This document shows, one piece after another, positions 1 to 8,591 of a stretch of 11,124 bases of DNA. This DNA comes from Bacteroidota bacterium. Lineage in GTDB: Bacteria > Bacteroidota > Bacteroidia > Bacteroidales > Marinifilaceae. The notes beneath the pieces are model-generated. The model saw only the letters and a program-made list of their open reading frames with translations. It was not told where the DNA came from and searched no databases. Where the stretch lies: contig JAEXFF010000198.1 in assembly GCA_023400335.1 (NCBI GenBank), positions 1 through 11,124 of the forward strand, written 5' to 3'. The translations under genes and the position numbers were made by a program. Numbering within the stretch: position 1 is the stretch's first letter; every line of letters begins with the position of its first letter.

Positions 1-578
1 ATATTGCAAAACCTGTCACCAAAAAATTCATTAAAGGACAAGGATGGACATTTTACGGGCACAACCACGTGGGAGAAAGAATGGTCGCTAAAATCTTCAA
101 CCGGCTTAAACTCCCTCAAAATGAAAAAATGAAATACGTTCAGAAATTGGTAAATCTCCACATGCGGCCGATTGTCCTTTCTGAAGAAATTGTTACAGAC
201 TCTGCCGTACGTCGTTTGCTGTTCGATACCGGAGACGATATTGAAGATTTAATGACTTTGGCTGAAGCCGACATTACGTCTAAAAATGAGGAAAAAGTAA
301 AGCGCTTCCTGAAAAATTTTAAAACTGTCCGCCGGAAATTGAAAGAAGTGGAAGAAAAAGATTCTATCCGCAATTTTCAACCCCCTATCAGCGGAGAAGA
401 AATTATTGCTACATTCAATCTTCCTCCCTGCCGGCTGATCGGAGATATCAAAAATGCCATTAAAGAAGCCATTCTCGACGGAATTATTTCCAACAATTAC
501 GAAGAAGCCCGGAAGTATATGTTTCAGGCAGCTGCAGAACTGATGAAAGAAAAAGATACAAATGATACATCCGGATAA
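1..578 (+). CDS. cca: CCA-adding tRNA nucleotidyltransferase, C-terminal part (5' end outside window)
   Basis: This enzyme adds or repairs the 3'-terminal CCA of tRNAs in the cytoplasm, using CTP and ATP. The reading frame is open from base 3 at the left edge through the TAA at 576-578, giving 191 residues. The GTG at 69 is therefore not the real start: the frame upstream of it encodes conserved-looking sequence ([11 protein letters not shown]). What is visible is the HD-type region, with the His-rich GHNHVGER segment, then [14 protein letters not shown] and the acidic [19 protein letters not shown] stretch. A C-terminal segment with [11 protein letters not shown] and a helical tail follows. 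From memory this closely resembles the C-terminal half of Bacteroidales CCA-adding enzymes that carry an HD domain. The nucleotidyltransferase head, with its catalytic aspartates, lies left of the window, so activity cannot be judged here. The gene converges on the lipid kinase gene. A plain poly(A) polymerase is the main alternative, since the two share a fold, but an HD domain in this phylum favours the CCA enzyme. Confidence 0.9.
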   Translation, partial: IAKPVTKKFIKGQGWTFYGHNHVGERMVAKIFNRLKLPQNEKMKYVQKLVNLHMRPIVLSEEIVTDSAVRRLLFDTGDDIEDLMTLAEADITSKNEEKVKRFLKNFKTVRRKLKEVEEKDSIRNFQPPISGEEIIATFNLPPCRLIGDIKNAIKEAILDGIISNNYEEARKYMFQAAAELMKEKDTNDTSG

Positions 579-645
579 ACCCTTTTTCTTCTTTTTGTCT
601 CTTTCCTCTCTTTCCCCTTTTATCTCCTGCACATTTGCATATTTA
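579..645. other. convergent intergenic spacer with polypyrimidine tract
   Basis: This 67-bp gap separates two convergent genes, the CCA enzyme ending at 578 and the lipid kinase whose stop is at 646-648. Bases 580-628 on the + strand are pyrimidines except for one G (597) and one A (622). I see no stable GC-rich hairpin, so a classical intrinsic terminator is not evident for either gene. The T-rich runs could help end + strand transcription, but that is inference. Confidence 0.6.
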
Positions 646-1539
646 CTATGAACGGGTTCTTTTAGCGTATTTAGGCACAATGGTCTTCAGAACTGCCTTA
701 TGAACTTTCAGATAAATAGGGGAAGCCATAAAAGCAGCATCTCCGTCAATATGTACTTTATGAATATCCCCTTCTATCACTGCTTCCTGACATTGAATTT
801 CCTTATAAAAACTCATTTTATCAATCCGGGCACACAACAAAGCGAACAGAAAAGGAATCAGGTTTCTATATTTCGGACGCTTTAAAAGACATACGTCTAT
901 CAGCCCATCCCGCAGGGAAGCATGTGGCGCAATACTCGCATTATTTCCAAACTGGGAGCTGTTGGCAAAACTCAAAATAAAACATTTCTCCCTCAAAACA
1001 TTTCCGTTTACCGTAATTTTGTATTCTTTTTCGGTATAACGAAACCACATTTTAAAACCGGCATAAATATAGGAAAAGACTCCGCGGCTTTTTAAACGAT
1101 TGAACTCATGGGCCACCTCAGCATCAAATCCGACTCCGCTTACATTCAGGGAACAGACTCCATTCATCTCCAGCATATCGACATAAGAATACGCTCCGGA
1201 TAATACCTGCCTTAAAGCTTTTTTCATGTGAGTGGAATACCCCAAATGACGGGCAAACCCATTTCCGCTTCCGATAGAAACAATGCCAAAGGCAATCTCA
1301 CTCCCATATAAAGCCGTCCCTACTTCGTTTACAGTGCCGTCCCCTCCTACTGCCACCACATGCGTATACGCCTTTTTCTTCAGCGCCTCTGCAACTAAAA
1401 TACGGGCATGTCCGGCATATTCAGAGAACCGGATTTCATAATCCAGACCTTGATATTCAGGCATAGAACGAATGATTCCCGGTAATTTTTTACCCGATCC
1501 GGAACCCGAAACAGGATTTACGATAAATAATAGGCGCAT
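646..1539 (-). CDS. YegS/diacylglycerol-kinase family lipid kinase
   Basis: A predicted ATP-dependent lipid kinase of the DAGK catalytic-domain family (LCB5/YegS/DgkB/BmrU relatives), about 297 residues, close to the usual length of roughly 300. Such enzymes phosphorylate diacylglycerol or related lipids at the inner face of the cytoplasmic membrane. The N-terminus RLLFIVNPVSGSGSGKK carries the family's NP.SG signature. The nucleotide-binding GGDGTVNE motif lies near residues 65-72, followed by IGSGNGFARHLG near 90-100. The C-terminal half has the expected beta-rich features, including GVGFDAEV, FANSSQFGNN and DGLIDVCLL, and the segment HIDGDAAF near the end. I chose the ATG at 1539 over an in-frame TTG at 1551, because ATG starts directly at the conserved strand and leaves 17 bp after the dehydrogenase stop. 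It probably shares a transcript with that upstream gene. The lipid substrate cannot be told from sequence: diacylglycerol, a sphingoid base or ceramide are all possible, the last two because many Bacteroidales make sphingolipids. Confidence 0.88.
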   Translation of the reverse strand: MRLLFIVNPVSGSGSGKKLPGIIRSMPEYQGLDYEIRFSEYAGHARILVAEALKKKAYTHVVAVGGDGTVNEVGTALYGSEIAFGIVSIGSGNGFARHLGYSTHMKKALRQVLSGAYSYVDMLEMNGVCSLNVSGVGFDAEVAHEFNRLKSRGVFSYIYAGFKMWFRYTEKEYKITVNGNVLREKCFILSFANSSQFGNNASIAPHASLRDGLIDVCLLKRPKYRNLIPFLFALLCARIDKMSFYKEIQCQEAVIEGDIHKVHIDGDAAFMASPIYLKVHKAVLKTIVPKYAKRTRS

Positions 1540-1556
1540 ATGTGAATTCAAGAAAA

Positions 1557-2870
1557 CTATTTTCCAATTCCGTAATAGATATAACCAAACTCTTTCATCT
1601 GCCCGGGATTATATATATTCCGCCCATCGAAAATAACTTTTTCTTTCAAAGCTTTTTCGATATAGGTAAATTTAGGTACTTTAAATTCCTGCCACTCGGT
1701 CACAACGACCATAGCATCGGCATCCGTCAATGCATCGTACATATTCTTAGCATATTCGATCTTGTCTCCTATCCGCCGTTTACATTCCTCCATGGCAACC
1801 GGATCAAATGCCCTGACAACAGCCCCCGCATTCAATAAATGTTCAATCAATACCAGAGAAGGGGCCTCCCGCATATCATCCGTAGCAGGCTTAAAAGCCA
1901 ATCCCCACAAACCGAAACGCTTCCCTTTCAGTTCGTGATGGAAATGTTTCTGTATCTTGGAAAAGATAACTTCTTTCTGTCTTTCGTTTACCCGCTCTAC
2001 CGCTTTCAATACTTCCATACTATAACCGTATTCATCTCCGGTTCGGATCAATGCTTTCACATCCTTGGGAAAACAGGACCCCCCGTATCCGCATCCGGCA
2101 TTGAGAAATTTCTTACCGATTCGGGTATCACTCCCGATTCCCCTTTTGACAGCCTCCACATCTGCTCCAACGATTTCACACAAATTGGCAATGTCGTTCA
2201 TAAAAGAGATCCGGGTAGCCAACATTGAATTGGCTGCATATTTGGTCATTTCTGCCGAAGGAATATCCATAAAATAAATCGGGGTATTATTCAGCAAAAA
2301 GGCATGATACAACCGTTCCATCGTTCTTCTGGCCCGTTCCGACTCTACTCCGATCACAATACGGTCGGGAGACATAAAATCTTTAACAGCATCTCCTTCC
2401 TTTAAAAATTCCGGATTAGAGGCTACGTCAAACGCTACAGTGGAATTCCGCTTCCGAAGTTCCGAAGCAACTGCCTCTTTCACCCTCTGATTTGTACCTA
2501 CCGGTACCGTCGATTTGGTAACAACCACAGCATAATGGTCCAATACCTGTCCTACCTCCCGGGCTACAGCCAAAACATAACTCAAATCAGCACTCCCATC
2601 TTCATCCGGAGGGGTACCTACAGCTATAAATACAGCATCTGCATCTACAATGGCTTCTTTTAAAGAAGTAGTGAAAAATAAACGCTCATCTGCCCGGTTC
2701 TTAGCCACCAATTCCGTCAGTCCCGGTTCGTATATCGGAATCCCCCCTCCGTTCAGTAAAGCTATTTTAGATGCGTCCACATCTACACAAGTAACGGTAA
2801 CCCCCGTTTCAGCCAGACAAGTTCCGGAAACTAACCCGACATATCCCGTACCAACAACAGTAATTCTCAT
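1557..2870 (-). CDS. ugd: UDP-glucose 6-dehydrogenase
   Basis: This enzyme oxidises UDP-glucose to UDP-glucuronate with two NAD+ in the cytoplasm, supplying precursor for capsule, exopolysaccharide or lipid-linked glycans. It is 437 residues, normal for the bacterial UGD/TuaD type. The N-terminal Rossmann fold opens with ITVVGTGYVGLVSG and has the acidic VDVD at residues 29-32 that contacts the NAD ribose. AVGTPPDEDGSADLSYV is at about 84-100 and TKSTVPVGT at about 118-126. Catalytic residues expected for the family are present: NPEFLKEG (about 152-159), Lys210 and Asn214 in EMTKYAANS, and the nucleophile Cys266 in GYGGSCFPKD with Asp270. The C-terminal UDP-binding domain has GLAFKPATDDMREAPS (about 323-338) and ends with FDGRNIYNP. 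The start is the ATG at 2870, immediately before the Rossmann strand. It is the first gene of a probable two-gene unit with the lipid kinase and is divergent from the alpha-2-macroglobulin gene. GDP-mannose 6-dehydrogenase is a related alternative, but the motifs and length favour UGD. Confidence 0.95.
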   Translation of the reverse strand: MRITVVGTGYVGLVSGTCLAETGVTVTCVDVDASKIALLNGGGIPIYEPGLTELVAKNRADERLFFTTSLKEAIVDADAVFIAVGTPPDEDGSADLSYVLAVAREVGQVLDHYAVVVTKSTVPVGTNQRVKEAVASELRKRNSTVAFDVASNPEFLKEGDAVKDFMSPDRIVIGVESERARRTMERLYHAFLLNNTPIYFMDIPSAEMTKYAANSMLATRISFMNDIANLCEIVGADVEAVKRGIGSDTRIGKKFLNAGCGYGGSCFPKDVKALIRTGDEYGYSMEVLKAVERVNERQKEVIFSKIQKHFHHELKGKRFGLWGLAFKPATDDMREAPSLVLIEHLLNAGAVVRAFDPVAMEECKRRIGDKIEYAKNMYDALTDADAMVVVTEWQEFKVPKFTYIEKALKEKVIFDGRNIYNPGQMKEFGYIYYGIGK

Positions 2871-2965
2871 AAATCTACATTTTATGCTTAATTTATCCCC
2901 TATTTTTCTCCCTCCCTGCGGTAAAACAAAAAATAAGTGAAATTTCTTTTGTTTTACTAAAACGA

Positions 2966-2973
2966 CAAAAATA
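2966..2973 (-). promoter_or_regulatory. candidate -7 element for the ugd transcript
   Basis: Read on the minus strand this is TATTTTTG, matching the Bacteroidota -7 consensus TAnnTTTG. It would place the transcription start near 2959 and give a leader of roughly 90 nt before the ATG at 2870. No clear -33 TTTG box sits at the expected distance, and the surroundings are very AT-rich, so a chance match is possible. Confidence 0.35.
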
Positions 2974-3017
2974 TAAAAATTAAAACGGGAAAAAATATAC
3001 TTTACTCATTATTTACG

Positions 3018-3025
3018 TAAATTTG
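3018..3025 (+). promoter_or_regulatory. candidate -7 element for the alpha-2-macroglobulin gene
   Basis: TAAATTTG matches the Bacteroidota consensus TAnnTTTG and lies 28 bp before the ATG at 3054, implying a leader of about 20 nt. It shares the 183-bp divergent spacer 2871-3053 with the ugd promoter candidate. A convincing -33 element is not seen. No strong Shine-Dalgarno sequence precedes the ATG, as is usual in this phylum. Confidence 0.42.
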
Positions 3026-3053
3026 TCTGAAATAACTACTAACCTTAACTAAT

Positions 3054-6000
3054 ATGGCTTTACATAAATATACCCTTTATTATTGCCTTATCCTGGCATT
3101 TTGTTTCAGCGGCTGTTCCCGTACAAAATCCGGCACTACCCAAACAGAAATCAGTAAATATATCTACGGGTATACTTCCGGAACCATCACTTCCGATGCC
3201 CATATCTATATTTACCTGGATAAAACACCGGATAAATCATTCCCGGCGGGAGAACCCCTGCCGGCTAATATTCTGAAAATATCCCCATCCATAGACGGGC
3301 AACTTTTCCTGAAAGACGAACGCATTCTGGAATTTATTCCCCATCAACGTTTTACCAATGGACAGGTATACCGGTTTAAATTGCATCTGGGTGCTCTTCT
3401 CGATGTCCCCAATGATTACAATTATTTCGATTTTTCTGTAAAAGTCGTGGATTTACAAATTTCTTTTACCCCAGGAAATTTTACGACCACGTCTTCAAAT
3501 GATACGTTGAATTATAAGGCTTCCCTCTATACTTCCGATTATATGGAGCCCCAGGAAATCGAAAAACAAGTAACAGCCCGGACCGGTAATCAATCTCTTC
3601 CGATAAAATGGTCTCATTCGGAAAATTCCCACCATTTCACTATTTACGATATACCGAAAACCGAACATCCCCAGATACTGACTTTACATTTTGGCAACAA
3701 AGTCATCCACCAGGAAGAATTTCAGGAAAATATTCCCGGAAAGCAGCAATTTTCTGTACTGAATATACAACTGAACGATAATAACAGGCAATCCATGCGG
3801 ATTGATCTGTCGGAAAACGTAGATCCCTCACAACATCTGGAAGGCCTTATTACAATAAAAGGGATACCGGACATTCGTTATAAAACCGACGCCAATTCTG
3901 TTTTTCTTTTTTATACAATCAAAGAAGATGCAGAAAGCGTAGAGGTAACCGTCCACAAAGGAATCCGAAGTACCGAAGGAAAAATCTTAGAAGAACCTTA
4001 TACACAAATCGTCTATCTTCCTTCCTCTGATCCGGCGGTCAGATTCATCGGAGAAGGCATCATTATCCCTTCGGAAGGAAAAGTGCTGGTACCTTTTTCT
4101 GCCGTAGCCCTAAAAGCAGTGGATGTGCAAATTATCAAGGTTTTCGACCAGAATATGAACTTTTTCCTGCAACAAAATTCATACGAAGGAACGGGAGACC
4201 TTATCCGCACAGCCCGTCCTGTATTCCGGGAAAAAATAGAATTAAATCCGGAAGGCGCCCCGATTAATTTAAACCACTGGAATGATTTTACACTTAATTT
4301 ATCCGATTTGGTTAAACTGGAAAAAGGAGTCATTTACCGGATAGAAATCCGGTTCCGGAAATCCTATACCACACTCGGTTGTGCCTCGGAAGGACAGGAC
4401 GATACCCAGTACTACAATCAGGATTGGGACGGAAATGATTATTATTACAGCACTTACTATTACAATAACGATTACCATTGGTCCGAACGGGACAATCCCT
4501 GTACAAATTCCTATTATACCGGAGACCGGTTTATCAGTAAAAATGTAATCAATACTTCTTTGGGCATTATAGCAAAAAGGGGGGTAAACAATCAATATTT
4601 CGTAGCGGTCAACAATATTGCTACAGCAGTACCCGTTGCCAATTGTATGATTTCCCTCTATGATTATCAAAACCAGAAAATCGATTCTGTACAAACGGAT
4701 AAAAACGGCTTCGCTTATTTGAAAACAGATATGAAAGCTTTTATTATCCAAGCCCGCAAAGGACAGGATAAAGCCTGGTTAAAGATTTCAGATGCCAATT
4801 CTCTATCACTGAGCAATTTTGATGTAAGCGGGCAAGATGTACAGTCCGGATTGAAAGGATTTATTTACGGAGAAAGAGGGGTGTGGCGTCCCGGTGATGA
4901 TCTCTATCTTTCTTTTATTCTCGAAGATAAACAACACGTATTGCCCGACGGTCATCCGGTTATTGCCCGGCTGATCGACCCCAAAGGAAATACAACAGCA
5001 ACCCGCAAAAGTTTTACAGGAAATATTCCGATCTATACTTTCCGTTTTTCTACAGAAGAAGATGCCCCTACGGGCTACTGGAAATGTGTTGTACAAGTCG
5101 GCGGAAACCATTTTACCAAAACACTGCGGATCGAAACCATCAAGCCCAACCGGCTCAGTATTAATATGATTTTCCCCAACGATGAGATTGTGGGGAAAGG
5201 CATAAAAAACGATATCGTAAAAGTTAAAACCAGATGGCTGAACGGAGCTTCCACTCCTGACCGGAAAGCGATAACCGAAGTAAAATTAAACAAAGGCCAA
5301 TATACCTTTAAAAATTATCCTTCTTATACCTTTAACAGCTTAACAGATGATTTTCAACCGTATAGTGCAACCCTTTTCAATGGAAATACAAATTCGGAAG
5401 GCGACTTTTCATTTAATCTGGACAAAATAAAAACAGAAAATGCCCCCGGGGTATTAAATGCTACGTTTACCACCCGGGTATTTGAAGAAAGCGGAGATTT
5501 CAGTATCTCATCCTATACAACTCACTATTCCCCTTATACCCGCTATGCCGGCATCCGTCTACCGGATTCAGAAGATGGCTGGTATCCGACTGCTGAAAAT
5601 GTAAAATTAAGCGGTATTCTGGTCTCTCCTCTGGGACAGAAAGCCGCTGTAAATACCCGTGTGGAAATCCAGGTATATCAGATCGATTGGCGCTGGTGGT
5701 GGGATGCTGAAAATAATAATTATTCTTATATTCAACGCTCTTATAATAACCGGTTAGTAGACAAAACAATTCAAAGTAAAGAAGGCAAATTTGAATTTAA
5801 TCTGAACATTCAACACTATGGCCGCTATTATATTCAGGCGACGGATAAAGAATCAGGACATACCAGCGGAATCATCGCTTATTTCGGTTCCTGGGCAGAA
5901 AATTCCGATAATGAAGCTGCAACAACACTCAATATTACTACTGACAAAAAGAATTATAAAGCAGGTGAAAAAGTACAACTGACTATTCCGTCTTCGCAGG

Positions 6001-8513
6001 GAAGTGTGGCCATTGTCAGTCTGGAAAACGGGACGACTTTCCGGGATATCCGCCGTATTGAAACGACCCGAAATACTACCCGTTTTGAATTTGAGGCCAC
6101 TCCGGCAATGTGTCCCAATATTTATGTTTTTGTAACGCTGATTCAGCCCCAGCAGGACCGCGATAACGACCGCCCTGTACGTTTGTACGGAGTGGTAAAT
6201 ATCAATATTGAAGATGCCGCTCTGCATTTATATCCGGAAATAAAAATGAAACCGGATCTCCGGCCAGGAGAAGAATTTACGGTGACTGTTACGGAAAAAG
6301 AACACCGGGCTATGGATTATACCCTGGCTGTTGTAGACGAAGGCTTATTGTCCCTGACTTCTTTCCGTACCCCTCAACCCTTCCCGGCTTTTTATGCCCG
6401 TGAAGCTTTAGGCGTTAAAACCTGGGATTTTTACGATTACATTTTCGGCGCATATGGAGCCCGGCTGGAAAAAGCTTTTGCAGTAGGAGGTGACGAAGTC
6501 TTAAAGCCGGAACAGGATGAGAAAACGAACCGTTTTAAACCCGTAGTTCTGTTTGAAGGTCCCTTCTCCCTGAAAAAGGGAGAAACCCGTACCCATAAAC
6601 TGCGGATGCCGGAATATATCGGTGAAGTAAGGGCTATGGTTGTTGCTGCGACCTCGGACGGGAAATATGGTTCAGCTTCCGCCACTGCCCAAGTGAATAA
6701 ACCGCTGATGTTATCGGTAGCCCTGCCCCGTTTATTTACTCCGGGCGATATAATGGAGATCCCCGTGACTGTATTTGCGATGAACAATTCTATTCAAAAC
6801 GCAGAAATACAAATAAGCACTGATGATAAACTCGAAATCATCGGGAAAAACACGCAAACGGTGACATTCCGTGAACCAGGCGAAAAATTAGCCTGGTTTA
6901 AACTCCGCGTTAAACAAACAACAGGAAACTCCGTCCTCACTTTTACAGCTCAATCCGGTAAAGAAACATCTTCCGTAAAAGAAAATGTGCAGATCCGCAT
7001 TCCCAATCCCCGTATTACTCACATCAGCAGCGAGACGCTGAAACCGGGGAAAAAGGTTCACCTCTCAGCAAAAGTAGAAGGTGCTGAGCCATTATCTATC
7101 CTCGAGATTTCTACCATTCCTCCGCTTAACTTAGGAGAAAGGCTACAGGATCTGATTACTTATCCTCACGGATGTGCCGAACAAATTGTATCTGCAGCAT
7201 TCCCGCAAATCTCTCTGGGTACATTAATGGACTTAACTCCCAAACAAAAAACGGACATTGAGACAAACGTAAAAACCGTCATCAACCGTTTATCCCTCTA
7301 CCAAACTTCAGACGGGGGCTTTGCCTACTGGCCCGGATCTCCCTACGTCTCCGAATGGATAAGCACGTACGCAGCTCATTTTCTGATCTCTGCTTCACGT
7401 AAAGGATATACTGTTCCGGCTCAACTTTTACAAAAGGATCTGAATTATCTCCAATCTTATGCCAATAGTTACCGGATTAATAATTATTACGATGAAATCG
7501 GACAAGGATACCGTCTTTATGTATTGGCCTTGGCAGGCAAACCGAATCTGCCGGCCATGAACCGGATGAAAGAACGGAAACTTCAGAATGCAACGGCCCA
7601 ATGGTTGCTGGCTTCTGCCTATGCGCTCTGTAACCATCCCGATATTGCCCGCAAACTCATCCAAAACGCCTCCCGGGAAGTTTCGCCCTACCGCCAAACC
7701 GGTGGATCTTTCGGTTCCGATATCCGGGACAAAGCGATCATCTTACAGTCAATGATTTATCTAGACATGCAGACGGAAGCCTATCAGATGCTGGAACAAA
7801 TCTCAGCTGCCCTCTCTTCCAACAGTTGGTTAAGCACCCAAACCACTGCTTTCGCCCTACTGGCAGCTACTGAATATGTTGAAAAATTTGTAGGGGATAC
7901 AGACGGTTTAAAAGCTGAAATCCAAATTCAAGACAAAACAATAAATCTTCAAACCAATAAAACATTCCGGCAGGAGCAATTACCCATTCAAAATGAAGAA
8001 AGTACAGTTCAAGTACAAAATACGGGAACGAATACACTTTACGTCCGTCTCATTTCTTCTTCCGCTCCTTTTCAGGTAGTGACAGACCAAATTATGTCAG
8101 GGCTTTCTATGAATGTACACTACTATAATGATAAAGGACAACCGGTAAACATCGATAATCTGATGCAGGGTACTGACGTGACAGCCAAAATTACAATACG
8201 CAACACAGGTATTACAGGAACCTATTATAATTTGGCACTCACCTATTTATTACCTTCCGGTTTTGAAATTATCAATGACCGGCTCACCGGAAATACTAAA
8301 GCCTTTAGAGAAGCAGATTATGTCAATATCCGGGACGACGGATATAATATTTATTTCAACCTGAATCAAAACCAGACCAAAACGTTTGAATTCCGGTTCA
8401 ACGCAGCTTTTGCAGGGGATTATTTACGTCCGGCCATCCAATGCAGCGCGATGTACGACGATCGTATACAAGCCGTTTTACCCGGAGGGAGGACAATGAT
8501 CCGGCAAGAATAA
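3054..8513 (+). CDS. alpha-2-macroglobulin family lipoprotein with intact thioester
   Basis: A predicted periplasm-facing protease trap of the bacterial alpha-2-macroglobulin family, 1819 residues, in the usual range. Residues 1-20 form a lipoprotein signal peptide ending in the lipobox FSGC. Cys21 is the lipidation site and is followed by SRTKS, not an acidic surface-export signal, which suggests an outer-membrane lipoprotein facing the periplasm. Macroglobulin-like beta domains fill the N-terminal two thirds, including the conserved GERGVWRPGD element near 606-615. VDEGLLSL at about 1094-1101 and the A2M domain from about 1160 follow. The thioester motif Cys1374-Ala-Glu-Gln1377, within YPHGCAEQ, is complete and starts the helical thioester domain (about 1360-1660). 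A C-terminal receptor-binding-like beta domain ends the protein. In the known mechanism, cleavage of a bait region exposes the thioester, which covalently traps the protease. Odd features are a Tyr/Asn/Asp-rich insertion between Cys443 and Cys483 and a Trp cluster WRWWWD at 879-884. Family members often neighbour pbpC, but no such gene lies in this window. Confidence 0.95.
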   Translation: MALHKYTLYYCLILAFCFSGCSRTKSGTTQTEISKYIYGYTSGTITSDAHIYIYLDKTPDKSFPAGEPLPANILKISPSIDGQLFLKDERILEFIPHQRFTNGQVYRFKLHLGALLDVPNDYNYFDFSVKVVDLQISFTPGNFTTTSSNDTLNYKASLYTSDYMEPQEIEKQVTARTGNQSLPIKWSHSENSHHFTIYDIPKTEHPQILTLHFGNKVIHQEEFQENIPGKQQFSVLNIQLNDNNRQSMRIDLSENVDPSQHLEGLITIKGIPDIRYKTDANSVFLFYTIKEDAESVEVTVHKGIRSTEGKILEEPYTQIVYLPSSDPAVRFIGEGIIIPSEGKVLVPFSAVALKAVDVQIIKVFDQNMNFFLQQNSYEGTGDLIRTARPVFREKIELNPEGAPINLNHWNDFTLNLSDLVKLEKGVIYRIEIRFRKSYTTLGCASEGQDDTQYYNQDWDGNDYYYSTYYYNNDYHWSERDNPCTNSYYTGDRFISKNVINTSLGIIAKRGVNNQYFVAVNNIATAVPVANCMISLYDYQNQKIDSVQTDKNGFAYLKTDMKAFIIQARKGQDKAWLKISDANSLSLSNFDVSGQDVQSGLKGFIYGERGVWRPGDDLYLSFILEDKQHVLPDGHPVIARLIDPKGNTTATRKSFTGNIPIYTFRFSTEEDAPTGYWKCVVQVGGNHFTKTLRIETIKPNRLSINMIFPNDEIVGKGIKNDIVKVKTRWLNGASTPDRKAITEVKLNKGQYTFKNYPSYTFNSLTDDFQPYSATLFNGNTNSEGDFSFNLDKIKTENAPGVLNATFTTRVFEESGDFSISSYTTHYSPYTRYAGIRLPDSEDGWYPTAENVKLSGILVSPLGQKAAVNTRVEIQVYQIDWRWWWDAENNNYSYIQRSYNNRLVDKTIQSKEGKFEFNLNIQHYGRYYIQATDKESGHTSGIIAYFGSWAENSDNEAATTLNITTDKKNYKAGEKVQLTIPSSQGSVAIVSLENGTTFRDIRRIETTRNTTRFEFEATPAMCPNIYVFVTLIQPQQDRDNDRPVRLYGVVNINIEDAALHLYPEIKMKPDLRPGEEFTVTVTEKEHRAMDYTLAVVDEGLLSLTSFRTPQPFPAFYAREALGVKTWDFYDYIFGAYGARLEKAFAVGGDEVLKPEQDEKTNRFKPVVLFEGPFSLKKGETRTHKLRMPEYIGEVRAMVVAATSDGKYGSASATAQVNKPLMLSVALPRLFTPGDIMEIPVTVFAMNNSIQNAEIQISTDDKLEIIGKNTQTVTFREPGEKLAWFKLRVKQTTGNSVLTFTAQSGKETSSVKENVQIRIPNPRITHISSETLKPGKKVHLSAKVEGAEPLSILEISTIPPLNLGERLQDLITYPHGCAEQIVSAAFPQISLGTLMDLTPKQKTDIETNVKTVINRLSLYQTSDGGFAYWPGSPYVSEWISTYAAHFLISASRKGYTVPAQLLQKDLNYLQSYANSYRINNYYDEIGQGYRLYVLALAGKPNLPAMNRMKERKLQNATAQWLLASAYALCNHPDIARKLIQNASREVSPYRQTGGSFGSDIRDKAIILQSMIYLDMQTEAYQMLEQISAALSSNSWLSTQTTAFALLAATEYVEKFVGDTDGLKAEIQIQDKTINLQTNKTFRQEQLPIQNEESTVQVQNTGTNTLYVRLISSSAPFQVVTDQIMSGLSMNVHYYNDKGQPVNIDNLMQGTDVTAKITIRNTGITGTYYNLALTYLLPSGFEIINDRLTGNTKAFREADYVNIRDDGYNIYFNLNQNQTKTFEFRFNAAFAGDYLRPAIQCSAMYDDRIQAVLPGGRTMIRQE

Positions 8514-8543
8514 AGTTTTTAAATTTCTCTTCCTGTTTTTTAA

Positions 8544-8591
8544 AATGATCAATCGTTCCGACGTATATAACGGACGAAACGATTGGTCATT
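8544..8591. terminator. long imperfect inverted repeat after the alpha-2-macroglobulin gene, probable terminator
   Basis: The left arm 8544-8560 (AATGATCAATCGTTCCG) pairs with the right arm 8571-8591. The outer 14 bp match except for one G-T position, then comes a 4-base bulge on the right side, an inner TCCG/CGGA segment and a 10-base loop. It starts 30 bp after the TAA at 8513. The base run after it on the + strand is only moderately T-rich. Read on the minus strand, a short TTTT overlaps and follows its end, so it could serve transcription from either side. A protein-binding palindrome is an alternative. Confidence 0.5.

Noticed and set aside
69..71. GTG at 69 as the start of a separate 169-residue protein.
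   Set aside because: The frame is open to the left edge and encodes HD-domain sequence before this codon, so the gene is cut by the window edge.
1537..1551. TTG start at 1551 for the lipid kinase.
   Set aside because: It adds only four residues with no family similarity, and an ATG at 1539 sits exactly at the conserved N-terminal strand.
2951..2963. Small palindrome GTTTTACTAAAAC in the ugd/alpha-2-macroglobulin spacer as an operator.
   Set aside because: It is made of A and T runs in a very AT-rich promoter region and is short enough to be chance.
4299..4751. Antisense 150-residue frame rich in Ile/Val that resembles a membrane protein.
   Set aside because: It is the reverse complement of the Tyr/Asn/Asp-rich segment of the alpha-2-macroglobulin gene, where TAT/TAC/AAT codons read as Ile/Val on the other strand. 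The sense frame has clear family motifs.
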